Shown: positions 46,455 through 56,252 of the stretch, in pieces
Position numbering within the stretch: the first letter of the stretch is position 1
Layout: every line of letters starts with the position of its first letter
Source of the DNA: Alteromonadaceae bacterium
GTDB lineage: Bacteria > Pseudomonadota > Gammaproteobacteria > Enterobacterales > Alteromonadaceae
Direction: 5' to 3'
Assembly: GCA_013216015.1 (NCBI GenBank)
Contig: JABSOI010000023.1
Coordinates: forward strand, 1-64,000
Length of the DNA stretch: 64,000 nucleotides
Program-made: the position numbers and the translations under genes
The notes under the pieces: generated by a model
Seen by the model: only the letters and a program-made list of their open reading frames with translations
Told to the model about the DNA's origin: nothing
Database searches by the model: none

Positions 46455-46484
46455 AAAAAACCCAGTGTAAGCTGGGTTTTTTTT
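46455..46484. terminator. Strong bidirectional terminator
   Basis: AAAAAACCCAG pairs with CTGGGTTTTTTTT around a TGTAAG loop, serving the transporter gene and probably the convergent small gene. Confidence 0.92.
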
Positions 46485-46518
46485 GTTGGACTTTTAAAAT
46501 AGGCAATGAACGGCAGTA

Positions 46519-46692
46519 TTAAAAATCTTCCAACATATATTCTAGTGAATCTTCGTATATTTTTAATTCCCGCTCTAGCTGGAATTTTTCTTTCAGTTGT
46601 TCTATTTCACGCCATTTTCTTTTTTTATTGTTACATACGTTAGATTTTCTTGCTTTACTCATCGAGCTTGTAACTTCTTGAAGTGTATCCAT
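46519..46692 (-). CDS. Small DUF3545-like protein
   Basis: A 57-residue protein starting MDTLQEVTSSMSKARKS; AAGGAG 7 bases upstream favours 46692 over the longer frame to 46737. The KKRKWREIEQLKEKFQLEREL core matches the DUF3545 proteins of gammaproteobacteria, short basic helical proteins of unknown function. It stands alone between convergent and upstream genes. Confidence 0.75.
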   Translation of the reverse strand: MDTLQEVTSSMSKARKSNVCNNKKRKWREIEQLKEKFQLERELKIYEDSLEYMLEDF

Positions 46693-46823
46693 GGAATGCT
46701 CCTTTTTTATTCTACAACTGCTTCTTTTTAATAGCATACTCTGAAGAAAAAAGGAAACCTTTTGTTAATTTTATTAGCAAAAGGTATTACTAATGGATAA
46801 GCATTTAAATTTATTTGTTGGCT

Positions 46824-47777
46824 TTAAAATAAGTCACTAAGTAGTACTTCTAACTTGTTTTGATCAATAGCAAAATTTCTTATCCCTTCCGCTAGCTTTT
46901 CTGTCGCCATAGGATCTTGATTCATGTTCCAGCGAAATTGACTTTCTGTTAGTGCAGGCTCTGCTACTAACTTAGCTTGGTTTGATGTTAATTGCTTAAC
47001 AACGGTTTTGGTTGAGTTTTCTAATTCTTCCATCAAGCCCGGGCTAATAGTTAAACGGTCGCAACCTGCTAAAGCAAGTATTTCACCAACGTTTCTAAAA
47101 CTGGCACCCATTACGACTGTTTTGTAATCTTTGGCTTTATAGTAGTTATAAATACTGGTTACTGAAACTACGCCAGGATCTTCTATTGCTGGGTATTCAG
47201 TTCTACCGGTATCTTTTTTATACCAGTCTAGAATTCGACCAACAAAAGGTGAAATAAGAAATACGCCAGCTTCGGCACAAGCTTGAGCTTGTACAAAACT
47301 GAATAATAAAGTCAGGTTGCAATTAATGCCTTCTTTTTCTAATTGCTCTGCAGCTGTAATGCCTTCCCATGTTGAAGCAAGTTTGATCAATATTCGATCG
47401 TTGCTTATTCCTGCTTCGTTGTATAAGCCAATGAGTTTATGTGCTTTTGCGATAGAAGCTTGAGTATCGAATGATAATCGGGCATCTACTTCAGTAGAAA
47501 TTTTTCCCGGTACGATTTTGAGTATTTCTAATCCTATCAACACGGACAATTTATCAGCAGCATCGATGATTTGTTGCTGAGGGTCATTTGATTGCTCTTT
47601 TGCCCAAGTGACTGAAGCAGCCAGTAAATTTTGGTAATTAGGCAGTGCGGCAGCTTTTAGTAATAATGATGGGTTAGTAGTTGCATCTTGAGGATGAAAT
47701 TTTGCGATAGCTTCAATGTCACCAGTATCGGCAACAACGGTGGTCATTTCTTTTAATTGAGAAAGTTGGTTGGTCAT
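46824..47777 (-). CDS. tal: Transaldolase
   Basis: Transaldolase of the pentose phosphate pathway (dihydroxyacetone transfer between sedoheptulose 7-phosphate and glyceraldehyde 3-phosphate). [20 protein letters not shown] and the Schiff-base Lys in [13 protein letters not shown] (near residue 132) are standard for TalB-type enzymes. 317 residues as in E. coli. It is an isolated gene; no transketolase is nearby. Confidence 0.95.
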   Translation of the reverse strand: MTNQLSQLKEMTTVVADTGDIEAIAKFHPQDATTNPSLLLKAAALPNYQNLLAASVTWAKEQSNDPQQQIIDAADKLSVLIGLEILKIVPGKISTEVDARLSFDTQASIAKAHKLIGLYNEAGISNDRILIKLASTWEGITAAEQLEKEGINCNLTLLFSFVQAQACAEAGVFLISPFVGRILDWYKKDTGRTEYPAIEDPGVVSVTSIYNYYKAKDYKTVVMGASFRNVGEILALAGCDRLTISPGLMEELENSTKTVVKQLTSNQAKLVAEPALTESQFRWNMNQDPMATEKLAEGIRNFAIDQNKLEVLLSDLF

Positions 47778-48045
47778 AACTCTGCCTTTGATTAGTTCTA
47801 TGAATAAATGTATAAATTACTGAAAGAATATTACTACAAAAAATGTAATTTTCGCTTTAATTTCGGTTAAATTGATTGTTTTCTTTAATTTACAAGCCTA
47901 TTTGTATCAAATTTTCACTATTTAGCAAGTATGATTTTAGAAGTATTAGCGATAGGTGATAATTTATATCGTGTTTTTAATATTTTGTAGCGTTTTTACT
48001 ATGTTATAGTTGCAATATTATTCCATTAATAAAATTTAAACTAAG

Positions 48046-48819
48046 ATGTTAATTGTTGTTTCCCCTGCAAAAAACCTTGATTTTGAATCACCTTTAGCAA
48101 CAACTGCTTTTACACAGCCAGAGTTATTAGCGCAAAGTCAGTTATTAATTGAACATTGTGTAAAATTGTCACCAGCAGACATTTCCAGTTTAATGGGGAT
48201 CAGTGATAAGTTAGCCGGATTAAATGCCGCTCGCTTTGGTCAATGGGCAATGCCATTTACTACTGAAAATTCACGACAAGCAATCTTAGCCTTTAATGGT
48301 GATGTTTATACCGGGCTTGATGCTAAATCTTTTAGCGAAGCTGATTTTGGTTTTGCTCAACAGCATATGCGAATATTGTCAGGATTATATGGTTTGCTTA
48401 AACCATTAGATTTAATGCAGCCATATCGTTTGGAAATGGGTTGTAAATTGGAAAATGAACGTGGCAGTAACCTGTACCAGTTTTGGGGTGAAATAATTAC
48501 GGATAAAACTAATCAAGCGTTGAATGAGCAAGGTGATGATGTGCTGATTAATTTAGCGTCTAATGAATATTTTAAATCAATTAAGAAAAAAGTATTAGAT
48601 GCAAGAGTGATCACTCCAGCGTTTAAAGATTGGAAAAATGGTCAATATAAAATGATCAGTTTCTTTGCTAAAAAAGCACGGGGTTTGATGGCTCGCTATA
48701 TTATTCAAAACCAGCTGACTGATGTTGAACAGCTAAAAGCGTTTGACCTTGGTGGTTACCAATTCAGTGAAGAGTTTAGTAAGAGTAATGATTGGGTTTT
48801 TACTCGCAAGGAACTTTAG
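48046..48819 (+). CDS. yaaA: Peroxide stress protein YaaA
   Basis: YaaA (DUF328) lowers intracellular free iron and protects from hydrogen peroxide. [17 protein letters not shown] and [23 protein letters not shown] are diagnostic. 257 residues match E. coli (258). In E. coli yaaA also lies near talB, so this neighbourhood is conserved. The 268 bases upstream contain no gene. Confidence 0.93.
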   Translation: MLIVVSPAKNLDFESPLATTAFTQPELLAQSQLLIEHCVKLSPADISSLMGISDKLAGLNAARFGQWAMPFTTENSRQAILAFNGDVYTGLDAKSFSEADFGFAQQHMRILSGLYGLLKPLDLMQPYRLEMGCKLENERGSNLYQFWGEIITDKTNQALNEQGDDVLINLASNEYFKSIKKKVLDARVITPAFKDWKNGQYKMISFFAKKARGLMARYIIQNQLTDVEQLKAFDLGGYQFSEEFSKSNDWVFTRKEL

Positions 48820-48820
48820 T

Positions 48821-48862
48821 TTGGTTTAGTTTGGTTTAGTTTGGTTTAGTTTAGTTTGGTTT
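48821..48862. repeat. Tandem 10-bp units TTGGTTTAGT after yaaA
   Basis: Three exact copies of TTGGTTTAGT plus two variants begin right after the yaaA stop codon, whose own ACTTTAGT starts the pattern. Slippage from the 3' end of the gene is the likely origin. Confidence 0.9.
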
Positions 48863-48985
48863 AATATAGCTTTACTTAGCTTAGTTTTTAAAAATCGTAT
48901 TCATTAATATATATAGAAGTTACCGTTTGATGCGTATGTTTTAGAACAAGCGTTAATACAATTTACCATCCATTTTGAGCACTAA

Positions 48986-49016
48986 AAAGGGATAACCCGT
49001 GAAAGGTTATCCCTTT
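48986..49016. terminator. Bidirectional terminator between yaaA and the TonB receptor gene
   Basis: AAAGGGATAACC pairs with GGTTATCCCTTT around a CGTGAAA loop, with A/T runs on both sides. Confidence 0.9.
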
Positions 49017-49062
49017 ACTTTAATAATGCTTTAAATTAGCTGTACTTAACTATACGCTATGC

Positions 49063-51966
49063 TTAGAAACTATATTTAGCACCGGCATAGTAATAAGCAC
49101 CATTAAAACCAAATGGCGCAGAACGACGTGAATAGGTAAATACTCCAGTACTATCAACAATAGCATTACCACTACTGTCAACAATTGTTCCTGTACGTGA
49201 ATTACCTATTGTGTTTTTATCAGGCATAACATCGAACAAATTATTTGCACCAATGTTAAACGATAAGTTTTCACTGAAGTCGTAATTAAATCGTAGGTCA
49301 GTTACTAATTCAGCATTGTAAGTTTGACGACCGCCGTCACTAATTGTGTATTCGCCGTAACGATTAACCGTTAGATTGACGGAAAAATCATCTTTACGAT
49401 AAAAAGAATTAAAGCTGATCCTATTTTCAGGTTGCCATTCTTCAATGATAGAAATATCTTGAGATGAAAATACAACATCAACAGGAACACCGCTTAGTCC
49501 GCTTGAACTTGGAGTGAATAATCCAACCACCTCAGTTTCAGTAAAATTAGCAGCAACTGTTAGATTTAATGAACCACCCAATGCCTCAATATTCCATGTT
49601 GCTATCACATCAACACCAGAAGTTTCTGTGTCGGCGCCATTTAGGAAAAATTGCCCTTTACCTGCTCCTGCAACATTTAATGCTGCATCAAGGGTGTCTG
49701 ATAAGCCTGTACCTAATTTGTTACTGATAACAATGCGATCGTCAATATTGATTTTGTAGAAATCTAGCGTGATACTGACATCCTCAATAGGTTGGAACAC
49801 TGTACCTACACTGAAGTTAACTGACTCTTCCTCTTTCAATTTAGGGATGCCAATGGCTTGTGCCAATAGACTATCATTTCTGAATGTACCTACTTGAACG
49901 CCCACTAAATTTCCACTGCCATCGTCTACAAATTGTGTGCTGACGTTATTAAAATAAAGTTGCTGCATTGACGGAGCACGGAAACCCGTACTCATTGCAC
50001 CACGAATGGCGATTTCATCGGTAATAGACCAGTTAGCGGCAATTTTAAAATTAGCCGTATCACCAAAGCCTTGATAATCATCATAACGAACTGCTGCACT
50101 TAAAATTAACTGATCTTCAAACTCTGTTTCTGCGTCAACATAAAATGAATAAACATCGCGAGATTCGTCAACGGCTGATTCCGGACCAATACCACCAAAG
50201 CCCTGCATGCCGGCAGAAGCATTAAACGCGTGAAGATTAACGCCATTAACAGTATCATAATCACGGTAAGAATATTCATCACCCGGATGAACCTTGTATT
50301 CGTCGGTACGAATTTCAGCTCCCAAAGCAAGGAAAAATTCATCAAAGTCTTGGGTGTAATCCATATTCATGGTTGATAGTGATAATTCTAAACCGTATGC
50401 AAATACCGAACGCGGAATAGCAGCACGAATCGCTGCAGCGTCTAGTCCCTGACCATAATATAGATCATTGGCATAAGAGGAGTTAATTGAATCACTGGTG
50501 ACATAATCAATTTTATTCTTACCATAGGTATATGACAAATCTAAAGTTGCACCATTATCGAAATCAACGTTATAACCGAAGTTATACGAGATATCTTTTA
50601 GTTTAGAATTTATTTTGGGTAAAAATCCAGCTGGAATAGTTGCATCGCCATCATCTAAAACAGCATTGCCGCCGGAATTAGCATTATGGCGGAAAAACGC
50701 TGCTGATTCGCTGTCACGACTTGAATAAGTTATAAAACCGTAGAGTTCACCGTCTCCTAATTCATAACCTGTATTTATTGTTACTGCAATTTGTTCAGAA
50801 ACTGCATCACCAATTCTAAAAGTTGTACGTGGAGCTGTTGATTCACGATCGTCGCCCGCTATTTTTGCACCATTTACACCGTCGCTACAGCCGTTGAATT
50901 GACATGAACCATGTAAACCCGCTCGGTTGGTATAACCGCGGTCGCGGATGTTTATGGTTGTGTCTATAAATCCATAGTCACCTAATGCAAAGCCCTTGGA
51001 TAAATCAACATTGGTTGTTTCACCATCACCTTCGGAATATTCTCCGTATGATACTGCAACGCTGCCACCCTCATCGTTATCATTTAATACGATATTAATG
51101 ACGCCTGCGATAGCGTCTGAACCGTATTGAGCTGCTGCGCCATCGCGAAGTACCTCAATATGTTTTATTGACGAAGCGGGTATTGCATTCATGTCTGTAC
51201 CGGCAGTGCCTCGACCTACAGAGGTATTAATATGGATTAAGCTGGCTTGATGCCGGCGCTTGCCATTAATTAACACTAATGTTTGGTCTGGACCTAAACC
51301 ACGTAATGTTGCTGGACGTATAGCATCAGTACCATCACTTATTGAGGAGCTGGAAAAGTTAAATGATGGGGCAATAGCCTGCAACATTCTTCCCACTTCA
51401 GTTTGACCAGTATTGGCTAACGCTTCAGCAGAAAGTATATCTACTGGTACGGGTAAAACGTCTACAGTTCGTCCTGAAACACGGCTACCAATGATCGCTA
51501 TTTTTTCGATTTCTTCTTCTGCGAATTGATTGGTATCTTCCGCTAATGCAGCTTGGCTTGCTGCTCCCATTAATATTGGCACTAGGGCCGCTTGTATTGC
51601 TGTCATTTTGTTCATTTTATTACTCCTGTGGTGTTTATCAACTTGAATGCTCAGTTGACCAGAGTTATTAACAACAGCGTTTAACCCCGAATCTTTTAAT
51701 AATCTTTTTAATCCAGCTTTTATTGAGTAGTAGCCTTTTAATTTATTCGCTTGATACTGTTTAGTTAATTCAAACGGAAAAAATATTGTTTTATTTGCCT
51801 TTTGGGCAAAATTAATTAAGGCCTTATCAGCTCGCTGTTTTTTGATATCAAAACTAATCAAACCTTCCGCATAAGTTTTCGGCGCTAGCAATATAATGAC
51901 AAGTGTAATTGCACTTGTCATGCTTGAAAAAAACTTAGCTTTAGTCTGATACAGACGATAAATCAT
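49063..51966 (-). CDS. TonB-dependent transducer/receptor with STN domain and internal second start
   Basis: An outer-membrane receptor for an unknown ligand. The long product (start 51966, MIYRLYQTKAKFF) has a signal peptide (cleavage near TYAEG) and an STN signalling domain (about 35-95). It then reads MNKMTAIQAALVPILMGA with SQAALAED, which is a second complete signal peptide, before the TonB box region (EIEKIAIIGSR), plug (GLGPDQTLVLINGKRR, DGAAAQYGSDAIAGVINI) and a 22-strand barrel ending GAYYYAGAKYSF. An AGGAG ribosome site lies 7 bases before the internal ATG at 51615. The gene could thus make an 850-residue receptor without STN as well. FecI/FecR genes directly upstream indicate that the STN form signals to them. 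Confidence 0.88.
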   Translation of the reverse strand: MIYRLYQTKAKFFSSMTSAITLVIILLAPKTYAEGLISFDIKKQRADKALINFAQKANKTIFFPFELTKQYQANKLKGYYSIKAGLKRLLKDSGLNAVVNNSGQLSIQVDKHHRSNKMNKMTAIQAALVPILMGAASQAALAEDTNQFAEEEIEKIAIIGSRVSGRTVDVLPVPVDILSAEALANTGQTEVGRMLQAIAPSFNFSSSSISDGTDAIRPATLRGLGPDQTLVLINGKRRHQASLIHINTSVGRGTAGTDMNAIPASSIKHIEVLRDGAAAQYGSDAIAGVINIVLNDNDEGGSVAVSYGEYSEGDGETTNVDLSKGFALGDYGFIDTTINIRDRGYTNRAGLHGSCQFNGCSDGVNGAKIAGDDRESTAPRTTFRIGDAVSEQIAVTINTGYELGDGELYGFITYSSRDSESAAFFRHNANSGGNAVLDDGDATIPAGFLPKINSKLKDISYNFGYNVDFDNGATLDLSYTYGKNKIDYVTSDSINSSYANDLYYGQGLDAAAIRAAIPRSVFAYGLELSLSTMNMDYTQDFDEFFLALGAEIRTDEYKVHPGDEYSYRDYDTVNGVNLHAFNASAGMQGFGGIGPESAVDESRDVYSFYVDAETEFEDQLILSAAVRYDDYQGFGDTANFKIAANWSITDEIAIRGAMSTGFRAPSMQQLYFNNVSTQFVDDGSGNLVGVQVGTFRNDSLLAQAIGIPKLKEEESVNFSVGTVFQPIEDVSITLDFYKINIDDRIVISNKLGTGLSDTLDAALNVAGAGKGQFFLNGADTETSGVDVIATWNIEALGGSLNLTVAANFTETEVVGLFTPSSSGLSGVPVDVVFSSQDISIIEEWQPENRISFNSFYRKDDFSVNLTVNRYGEYTISDGGRQTYNAELVTDLRFNYDFSENLSFNIGANNLFDVMPDKNTIGNSRTGTIVDSSGNAIVDSTGVFTYSRRSAPFGFNGAYYYAGAKYSF
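51613..51630 (-). promoter_or_regulatory. Internal ribosome site and start inside the TonB receptor gene
   Basis: AGGAGTAATAAA followed by ATG (codon 136 of the longest frame, 51613-51615) is a near-ideal translation start in frame with the receptor and in front of a typical Sec signal peptide. It is better than the start at 51966. Confidence 0.7.
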
Positions 51967-52180
51967 AATTCGCCAACTGTGCAATAATCCGCCAACTGCG
52001 CAATAAGTATAGACAGACAATAAGAGATTTTCCTCTATAGTTATTTGTTTTTTTTAATTTTTCGAAAAGTAGAGACTAATTAATGGATAAATAGAAAAAT
52101 GAATTTATTTATGTAATGTATCAAAATAGGAAAGTTAATAGTTTTGGAACAGAAAAATCACCTATTTAAAACTGTGATGT

Positions 52181-53278
52181 TTACAAAGTTGTTGAGTGAA
52201 GTTGGATGTGGTTTTTGGACATTTTCTGATAACTAATATCGAAATTGCTGTTTAGTGATTGCAGTAAACCGTCGATATCACCAGCCTTAAAATAACCGGC
52301 TATTTTAATATTTGTTAATAAGGGGTCAATAATTTCGAAGCGTGTATTTGTATAGCGACTAACTTCATTCAGTGCATCAGCAAGGAATTCACCGTCAAAA
52401 ATTAATACACCATGCTGCCAGGCTAAATCTCGTTGGACCTGATCTTGGGACACAGATACTGTTTGAATGGGGGTCTGGATACTTTTTTCTATAATTGCTT
52501 TTTCTCCAGAAGTAACAATAATACCCAGAGGTTTTTCAGTAGCCATTGTGGTTATTTCGGTAGCCGTTGTGGTTATTTCTGTAGATGTTTTATCGGTAAT
52601 TTTACTTGTTTTAGTGATTAAGACCCTGCCTTGTGTAACCACTAATTCCATGTCGTTTTCATTGTTTTTTTGAATGTTGAAGGTAGTGCCTAAAGCGGTG
52701 AAAGATTGAGCGCCTGAGATTACAGTAAATGGTCTGGTTGTATCTTTGACTACATCAAAAAGAGCCTCGCCTCTAAATAAGGTTAGATTACGTCTGTCTG
52801 GGGTATAAGCAATTTGAACTAAGCTATTCGTATTTAGTTGAATTTTAGTTCCATCGGGTAAGGTATAACTTGATTGTTCACCAATTTTCGTTTCAAAGGT
52901 GTTTGTATTGCTTAGCGATGAAGTTGGATTAAGGAGTAAAAAAGGGTCGAAGGAAAAAAATAAACCACCACCAAAAATAGACACTAGTGCAATACTGGCG
53001 GCCATAGCAATTTTTAAAAATCTTTTAGTTTGAGCTACAGGTTTTCTTTCTATGGGAAATAGCCCGCTTAACTCATTAAGCACACTTAAATCATCCCATA
53101 AACTTGCCATTTCAAATAACATTTCCTGATGGGCTATATCTTGATTTATCCAGGCGATAAGTTGTTGTTGTTCTTCAGTCGTCAAACCCCTGTCCATCCG
53201 AGAAACCCACAAACTCGCTTGTTCTTGTAAAATTACTGTGTTCTCTATTTTACCTGGGAATGGTGTCACTTTAGTCAT
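52181..53278 (-). CDS. FecR-family anti-sigma regulator
   Basis: The 365-residue inner-membrane protein carries an N-terminal DUF4880/FecR-N cytoplasmic domain (QASLWVSRMDRGLTTEEQQQLIAWI...HQEMLFEMASLW), a membrane helix (about 88-108), a periplasmic FecR domain (TKIGEQSSYTLPDGTKIQLNTNS, about 130-215) and a C-terminal STN-like part. It would pass the receptor's signal to FecI. A 21-bp tandem duplication (52540-52581) encodes a Thr-rich repeat (TEITTTATEITTMATE) in the periplasmic part. It starts 3 bases after the sigma factor gene. Confidence 0.9.
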   Translation of the reverse strand: MTKVTPFPGKIENTVILQEQASLWVSRMDRGLTTEEQQQLIAWINQDIAHQEMLFEMASLWDDLSVLNELSGLFPIERKPVAQTKRFLKIAMAASIALVSIFGGGLFFSFDPFLLLNPTSSLSNTNTFETKIGEQSSYTLPDGTKIQLNTNSLVQIAYTPDRRNLTLFRGEALFDVVKDTTRPFTVISGAQSFTALGTTFNIQKNNENDMELVVTQGRVLITKTSKITDKTSTEITTTATEITTMATEKPLGIIVTSGEKAIIEKSIQTPIQTVSVSQDQVQRDLAWQHGVLIFDGEFLADALNEVSRYTNTRFEIIDPLLTNIKIAGYFKAGDIDGLLQSLNSNFDISYQKMSKNHIQLHSTTL

Positions 53279-53281
53279 CTG

Positions 53282-53851
53282 CTATAAACTCCTTTTACTT
53301 TGAACATCTGCTATAGGAGACACTGAATTCGTCATTTTTTCATCAGAATTTTCAAATTTTTCCATATATTGTGCACAACTTAACAGTCCTTTAGCGACAT
53401 GTTTTTCTACTGTGCTTTGAGATAAGTTCAAATGTTGTGAAATTTCTTTCTGGCTTAAGCCATAGACCTTTTTTAGAATAAAACTCTTTCGTACACAAGG
53501 GCTTAATTGTTCTGTTGCTTTACAAAAAAGTAAAAATCTTTCCTTGATTTCAAATACAGTTTCAAAACTGGGTGTAATTAATTCAACAGGAGGCTCGGTA
53601 AAATCTTCTATTGAATGATTAAACTTGTTATCCCATTTTGCCACGTGATTAAGCGCAAGATTTTTAGCCGTTTTAAGCATATAACTGCGAGCATATTGTA
53701 TTTCTTGCTTTAAATCAGCCTCATAACTGCGAACGAAAGTTTCCTGTATTATATCTTCAATATCTTCAGAGCGAACAATACGGCTAATAAAATGTTTAAG
53801 ACTGGCGGAATAACTAACGAATATCTTCGATAACTTCGTTTCCCTACCCAT
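53282..53851 (-). CDS. FecI-type ECF sigma factor
   Basis: The 189-residue sigma-70 family protein has region 2 (IEDIIQETFVRSYEA with YARSYMLKTAKNLALNHV) and region 4 (LSPCVRKSFILKKVYGLSQKEISQHLNLSQSTVEKH). It would direct transcription of the receptor gene once released by the FecR-like protein. The order sigma-antisigma-receptor is the usual one. No Fur box was confidently identified, so an iron link is not shown. Confidence 0.92.
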   Translation of the reverse strand: MGRETKLSKIFVSYSASLKHFISRIVRSEDIEDIIQETFVRSYEADLKQEIQYARSYMLKTAKNLALNHVAKWDNKFNHSIEDFTEPPVELITPSFETVFEIKERFLLFCKATEQLSPCVRKSFILKKVYGLSQKEISQHLNLSQSTVEKHVAKGLLSCAQYMEKFENSDEKMTNSVSPIADVQSKRSL

Positions 53852-53917
53852 ATTTATTCACTCTGGACAATTATTGCGTTGCTCCAGTCTAATTCGAAAT
53901 TTAAACAAGAACAATGA

Positions 53918-55180
53918 CTATTTTTTAGTCGATTTGGTTTTTTGCTTTTTCATGGTTCGTTTAGAGTGTTTTTTAGCTTTCGCTTTTTTTTGAGCTGTCG
54001 TTATTTTTATTTTCGGTTTTTTCAATGCTACCCTAGATTCTTTGTTTTTAGGGCGTAGCTCCTGAATAACCCGACGTTGTAATCGTTCATTGGTGTAACG
54101 TTCAATCTTTCCAATAACAGCCATTTCATGAGCTTCTACCAGAGAAATTGCCGTTCCTTTGTTGCCTGCACGACCAGTACGGCCAATACGGTGGATGTAA
54201 ATGTCGGCTTTGCGTGGCATGTCAAAATTGATAACATGATCAATATCATCAATATCTAAACCCCGAGCGGCGACATCGGTGGCTACAAGAATATCCACAT
54301 GGCCATTTTTTAGTCGTTCCATGGCTTTGTTACGTTTGTCTTGGGGCATTTTTCCTTCAAGCCAGACACAAGGCAATTCTTCGGCGTATAATTTTCCAGA
54401 TAAGAACTGTACGGTTTCTCGTTTATTGGCAAAGACAACAACACGTTTTACTTCTTCTTGCTTAAGTATATTGGTTAACAGGTTTATTTTATGTTGAATG
54501 TTATCTGCCAGATGCATCCATTGATGAATTTTCGCTTTTTCTTTACGTGAAGGGTTAGACTCTAAAAATGCAGGTTCAGTTAAAACTTCTTTGGCGAAGC
54601 GAATAACTCCGGCACCTTCCAACGTTGCTGAAAATAGCATAGTTTGTTTGCGCCAGCGGGCCTCAGCCACAATACGGTTAATTACTTCTGAAAAGCCCAT
54701 GTCCAGCATTCGATCTGCTTCATCTAAAATGAGTATTTCAATTTCACGGGCGTCAAATTGCTCGCTTTCTATATACTCAAGTAAGCGACCGGGAGTTGCA
54801 ACCAACACATCAGTGGTGCTGGTTAATATATCGGAATGACTACCGTAATTTACTCCGCCGGTGATCACCCCTGTTTTAATTTTGGTCAGCGAGGTGATTT
54901 TTTCGCAATCGTCACCAATTTGCAGGGCAAGTTCACGGGTTGGCGTGAGAATTAATACTCTGGGAAATCCAGGTTTTGTTCTGGGGTAATCGAGTAAATG
55001 CTGAGCGATAGGTAATAAAAAAGCAGCTGTTTTCCCTGTTCCTGTAGGTGCGGAAGCTAAAATATCTCTTCCGGTCATCGCCTCAGGTAATACTAATTCT
55101 TGGATAGAGGTTGGCTTTTTAAACCCCATTTCTTTAATGCTGCCTAATAATTCAGAGTCGAGGTCAAATTGCTCAAACAT
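53918..55180 (-). CDS. srmB: DEAD-box RNA helicase SrmB
   Basis: An ATP-dependent RNA helicase for large ribosomal subunit assembly. Motifs in order: ASAPTGTGKTAAF, PTRELALQ, TPGRLLEY, LDEADRMLDMGF, FSAT, and HRIGRTGRAG. RWRKQTMLFSATLEG and IHQWMHLADNIQHK fit SrmB rather than RhlE or DeaD. A basic Lys-rich tail (about 385-420) is typical of RNA binding. 420 residues versus 444 in E. coli. Confidence 0.92.
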   Translation of the reverse strand: MFEQFDLDSELLGSIKEMGFKKPTSIQELVLPEAMTGRDILASAPTGTGKTAAFLLPIAQHLLDYPRTKPGFPRVLILTPTRELALQIGDDCEKITSLTKIKTGVITGGVNYGSHSDILTSTTDVLVATPGRLLEYIESEQFDAREIEILILDEADRMLDMGFSEVINRIVAEARWRKQTMLFSATLEGAGVIRFAKEVLTEPAFLESNPSRKEKAKIHQWMHLADNIQHKINLLTNILKQEEVKRVVVFANKRETVQFLSGKLYAEELPCVWLEGKMPQDKRNKAMERLKNGHVDILVATDVAARGLDIDDIDHVINFDMPRKADIYIHRIGRTGRAGNKGTAISLVEAHEMAVIGKIERYTNERLQRRVIQELRPKNKESRVALKKPKIKITTAQKKAKAKKHSKRTMKKQKTKSTKK

Positions 55181-55350
55181 ATAATGATACTTTCTTGAAA
55201 CTTCAGATGGGCGGATTATATACTTAAACCCCTTGAAAATATAGAGGCTGGCAAAGGGGTGGCGTCTATTTTATTGGTATTTTAATGTACGATAATTTAC
55301 CTGACTGCCTAGTCTTAATTTTAACCAGCACTTTTACTCAGCATAATAAC

Positions 55351-55872
55351 TTAACAGATCAACTCGGCAAATTCTTCCAATATTTGTTCACACCACTGAG
55401 ATAAACGTTCATCAGTCAATTGATATTGATTATCTTCATCAAGTGATAAACCAACAAAGTGACTCTTGTCTTGGGTCAGAGCTTTAGATGCTTCAAATTC
55501 GTAACCTTGATTTGGCCAGAAGCCAATATAGTTAGCCCCTGAAGGAGTAATTTCCTGATGAAGCATTCCTAAAGCATCTTGAAACCATTCGGTATAACCG
55601 ATTTGATCGCCCATGCCGTATAACGCAATAATTTTGTTATTGAGATCTAAATTGATGATATCTTCCCAGGATGACTCCCAATCTTCCTGAAGTTGGCCAT
55701 AATCCCAGGTAGAAATACCAAAGATTATAAGATCGTAATCTTGACAAAGTGCTAGTGGAGTTTCTTTTATATTATAAATATCGACTAACTCACCGCCGAT
55801 AATTGTTTGTATTTTTTCTGCGATTATTTCGGTATAGCAGGTTGTTGAGCCGTAAAATAAGCCGATTTTCAT
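55351..55872 (-). CDS. fldB: Flavodoxin FldB
   Basis: A long-chain flavodoxin (173 residues), a low-potential FMN electron carrier. The FMN phosphate loop is GLFYGSTTCYTE; STWDYGQLQEDWESSW and ALYGMGDQIGYTEWF complete the FMN site. FldB-type features (TCYTE, C-terminal LSQWCEQI) separate it from FldA. In E. coli fldB is followed by xerD-dsbC-recJ; here dsbC-recJ lies next to it, but fldB is on the opposite strand and xerD is absent. Confidence 0.92.
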   Translation of the reverse strand: MKIGLFYGSTTCYTEIIAEKIQTIIGGELVDIYNIKETPLALCQDYDLIIFGISTWDYGQLQEDWESSWEDIINLDLNNKIIALYGMGDQIGYTEWFQDALGMLHQEITPSGANYIGFWPNQGYEFEASKALTQDKSHFVGLSLDEDNQYQLTDERLSQWCEQILEEFAELIC

Positions 55873-55994
55873 TCTTAGTTCTCTGTAAATCTTTAACCAT
55901 GGTGCTTGGAAATTATTAATTTTTCCTAAGCAGAGCTCCTAAGCAGAGCAAGGTTGTCTAAAAATATAATGGGTGAGTTTATCAGAAGCCGGGC

Positions 55995-56020
55995 TATATA
56001 CCAATTTTGCTAATTCACTT
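55995..56020. repeat. Possible solo terminus of the 62234-type MITE
   Basis: TATACCAATTTTGCTAATTCACT resembles the TTATACCAATTGTATTAAGTTAGT end at 62234. The rest of 55873-56252 has no gene; it contains short duplications (CCTAAGCAGAGCT twice, ATGCAGGTGAT twice) and presumably the dsbC promoter. Confidence 0.35.
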
Positions 56021-56252
56021 CTATGTTGGTGTTGAACTATTTTCATGGAACGTATTGCCGTTGTTTGAATAAAAAAATGTGGTAGACTGTTGATGATCTG
56101 TATTTATGCAGGTGATATGCAGGTGATTTGAATATCCATAATATTTGAATTTTTTGTTTAATGAATGGCAATTTTATTTCGATATCAGAGGTCTATAGAT
56201 ATTGTCGAAAGTTTTTTTATTGCTTATACAATTATAATTTTAGGAAGTTGTC

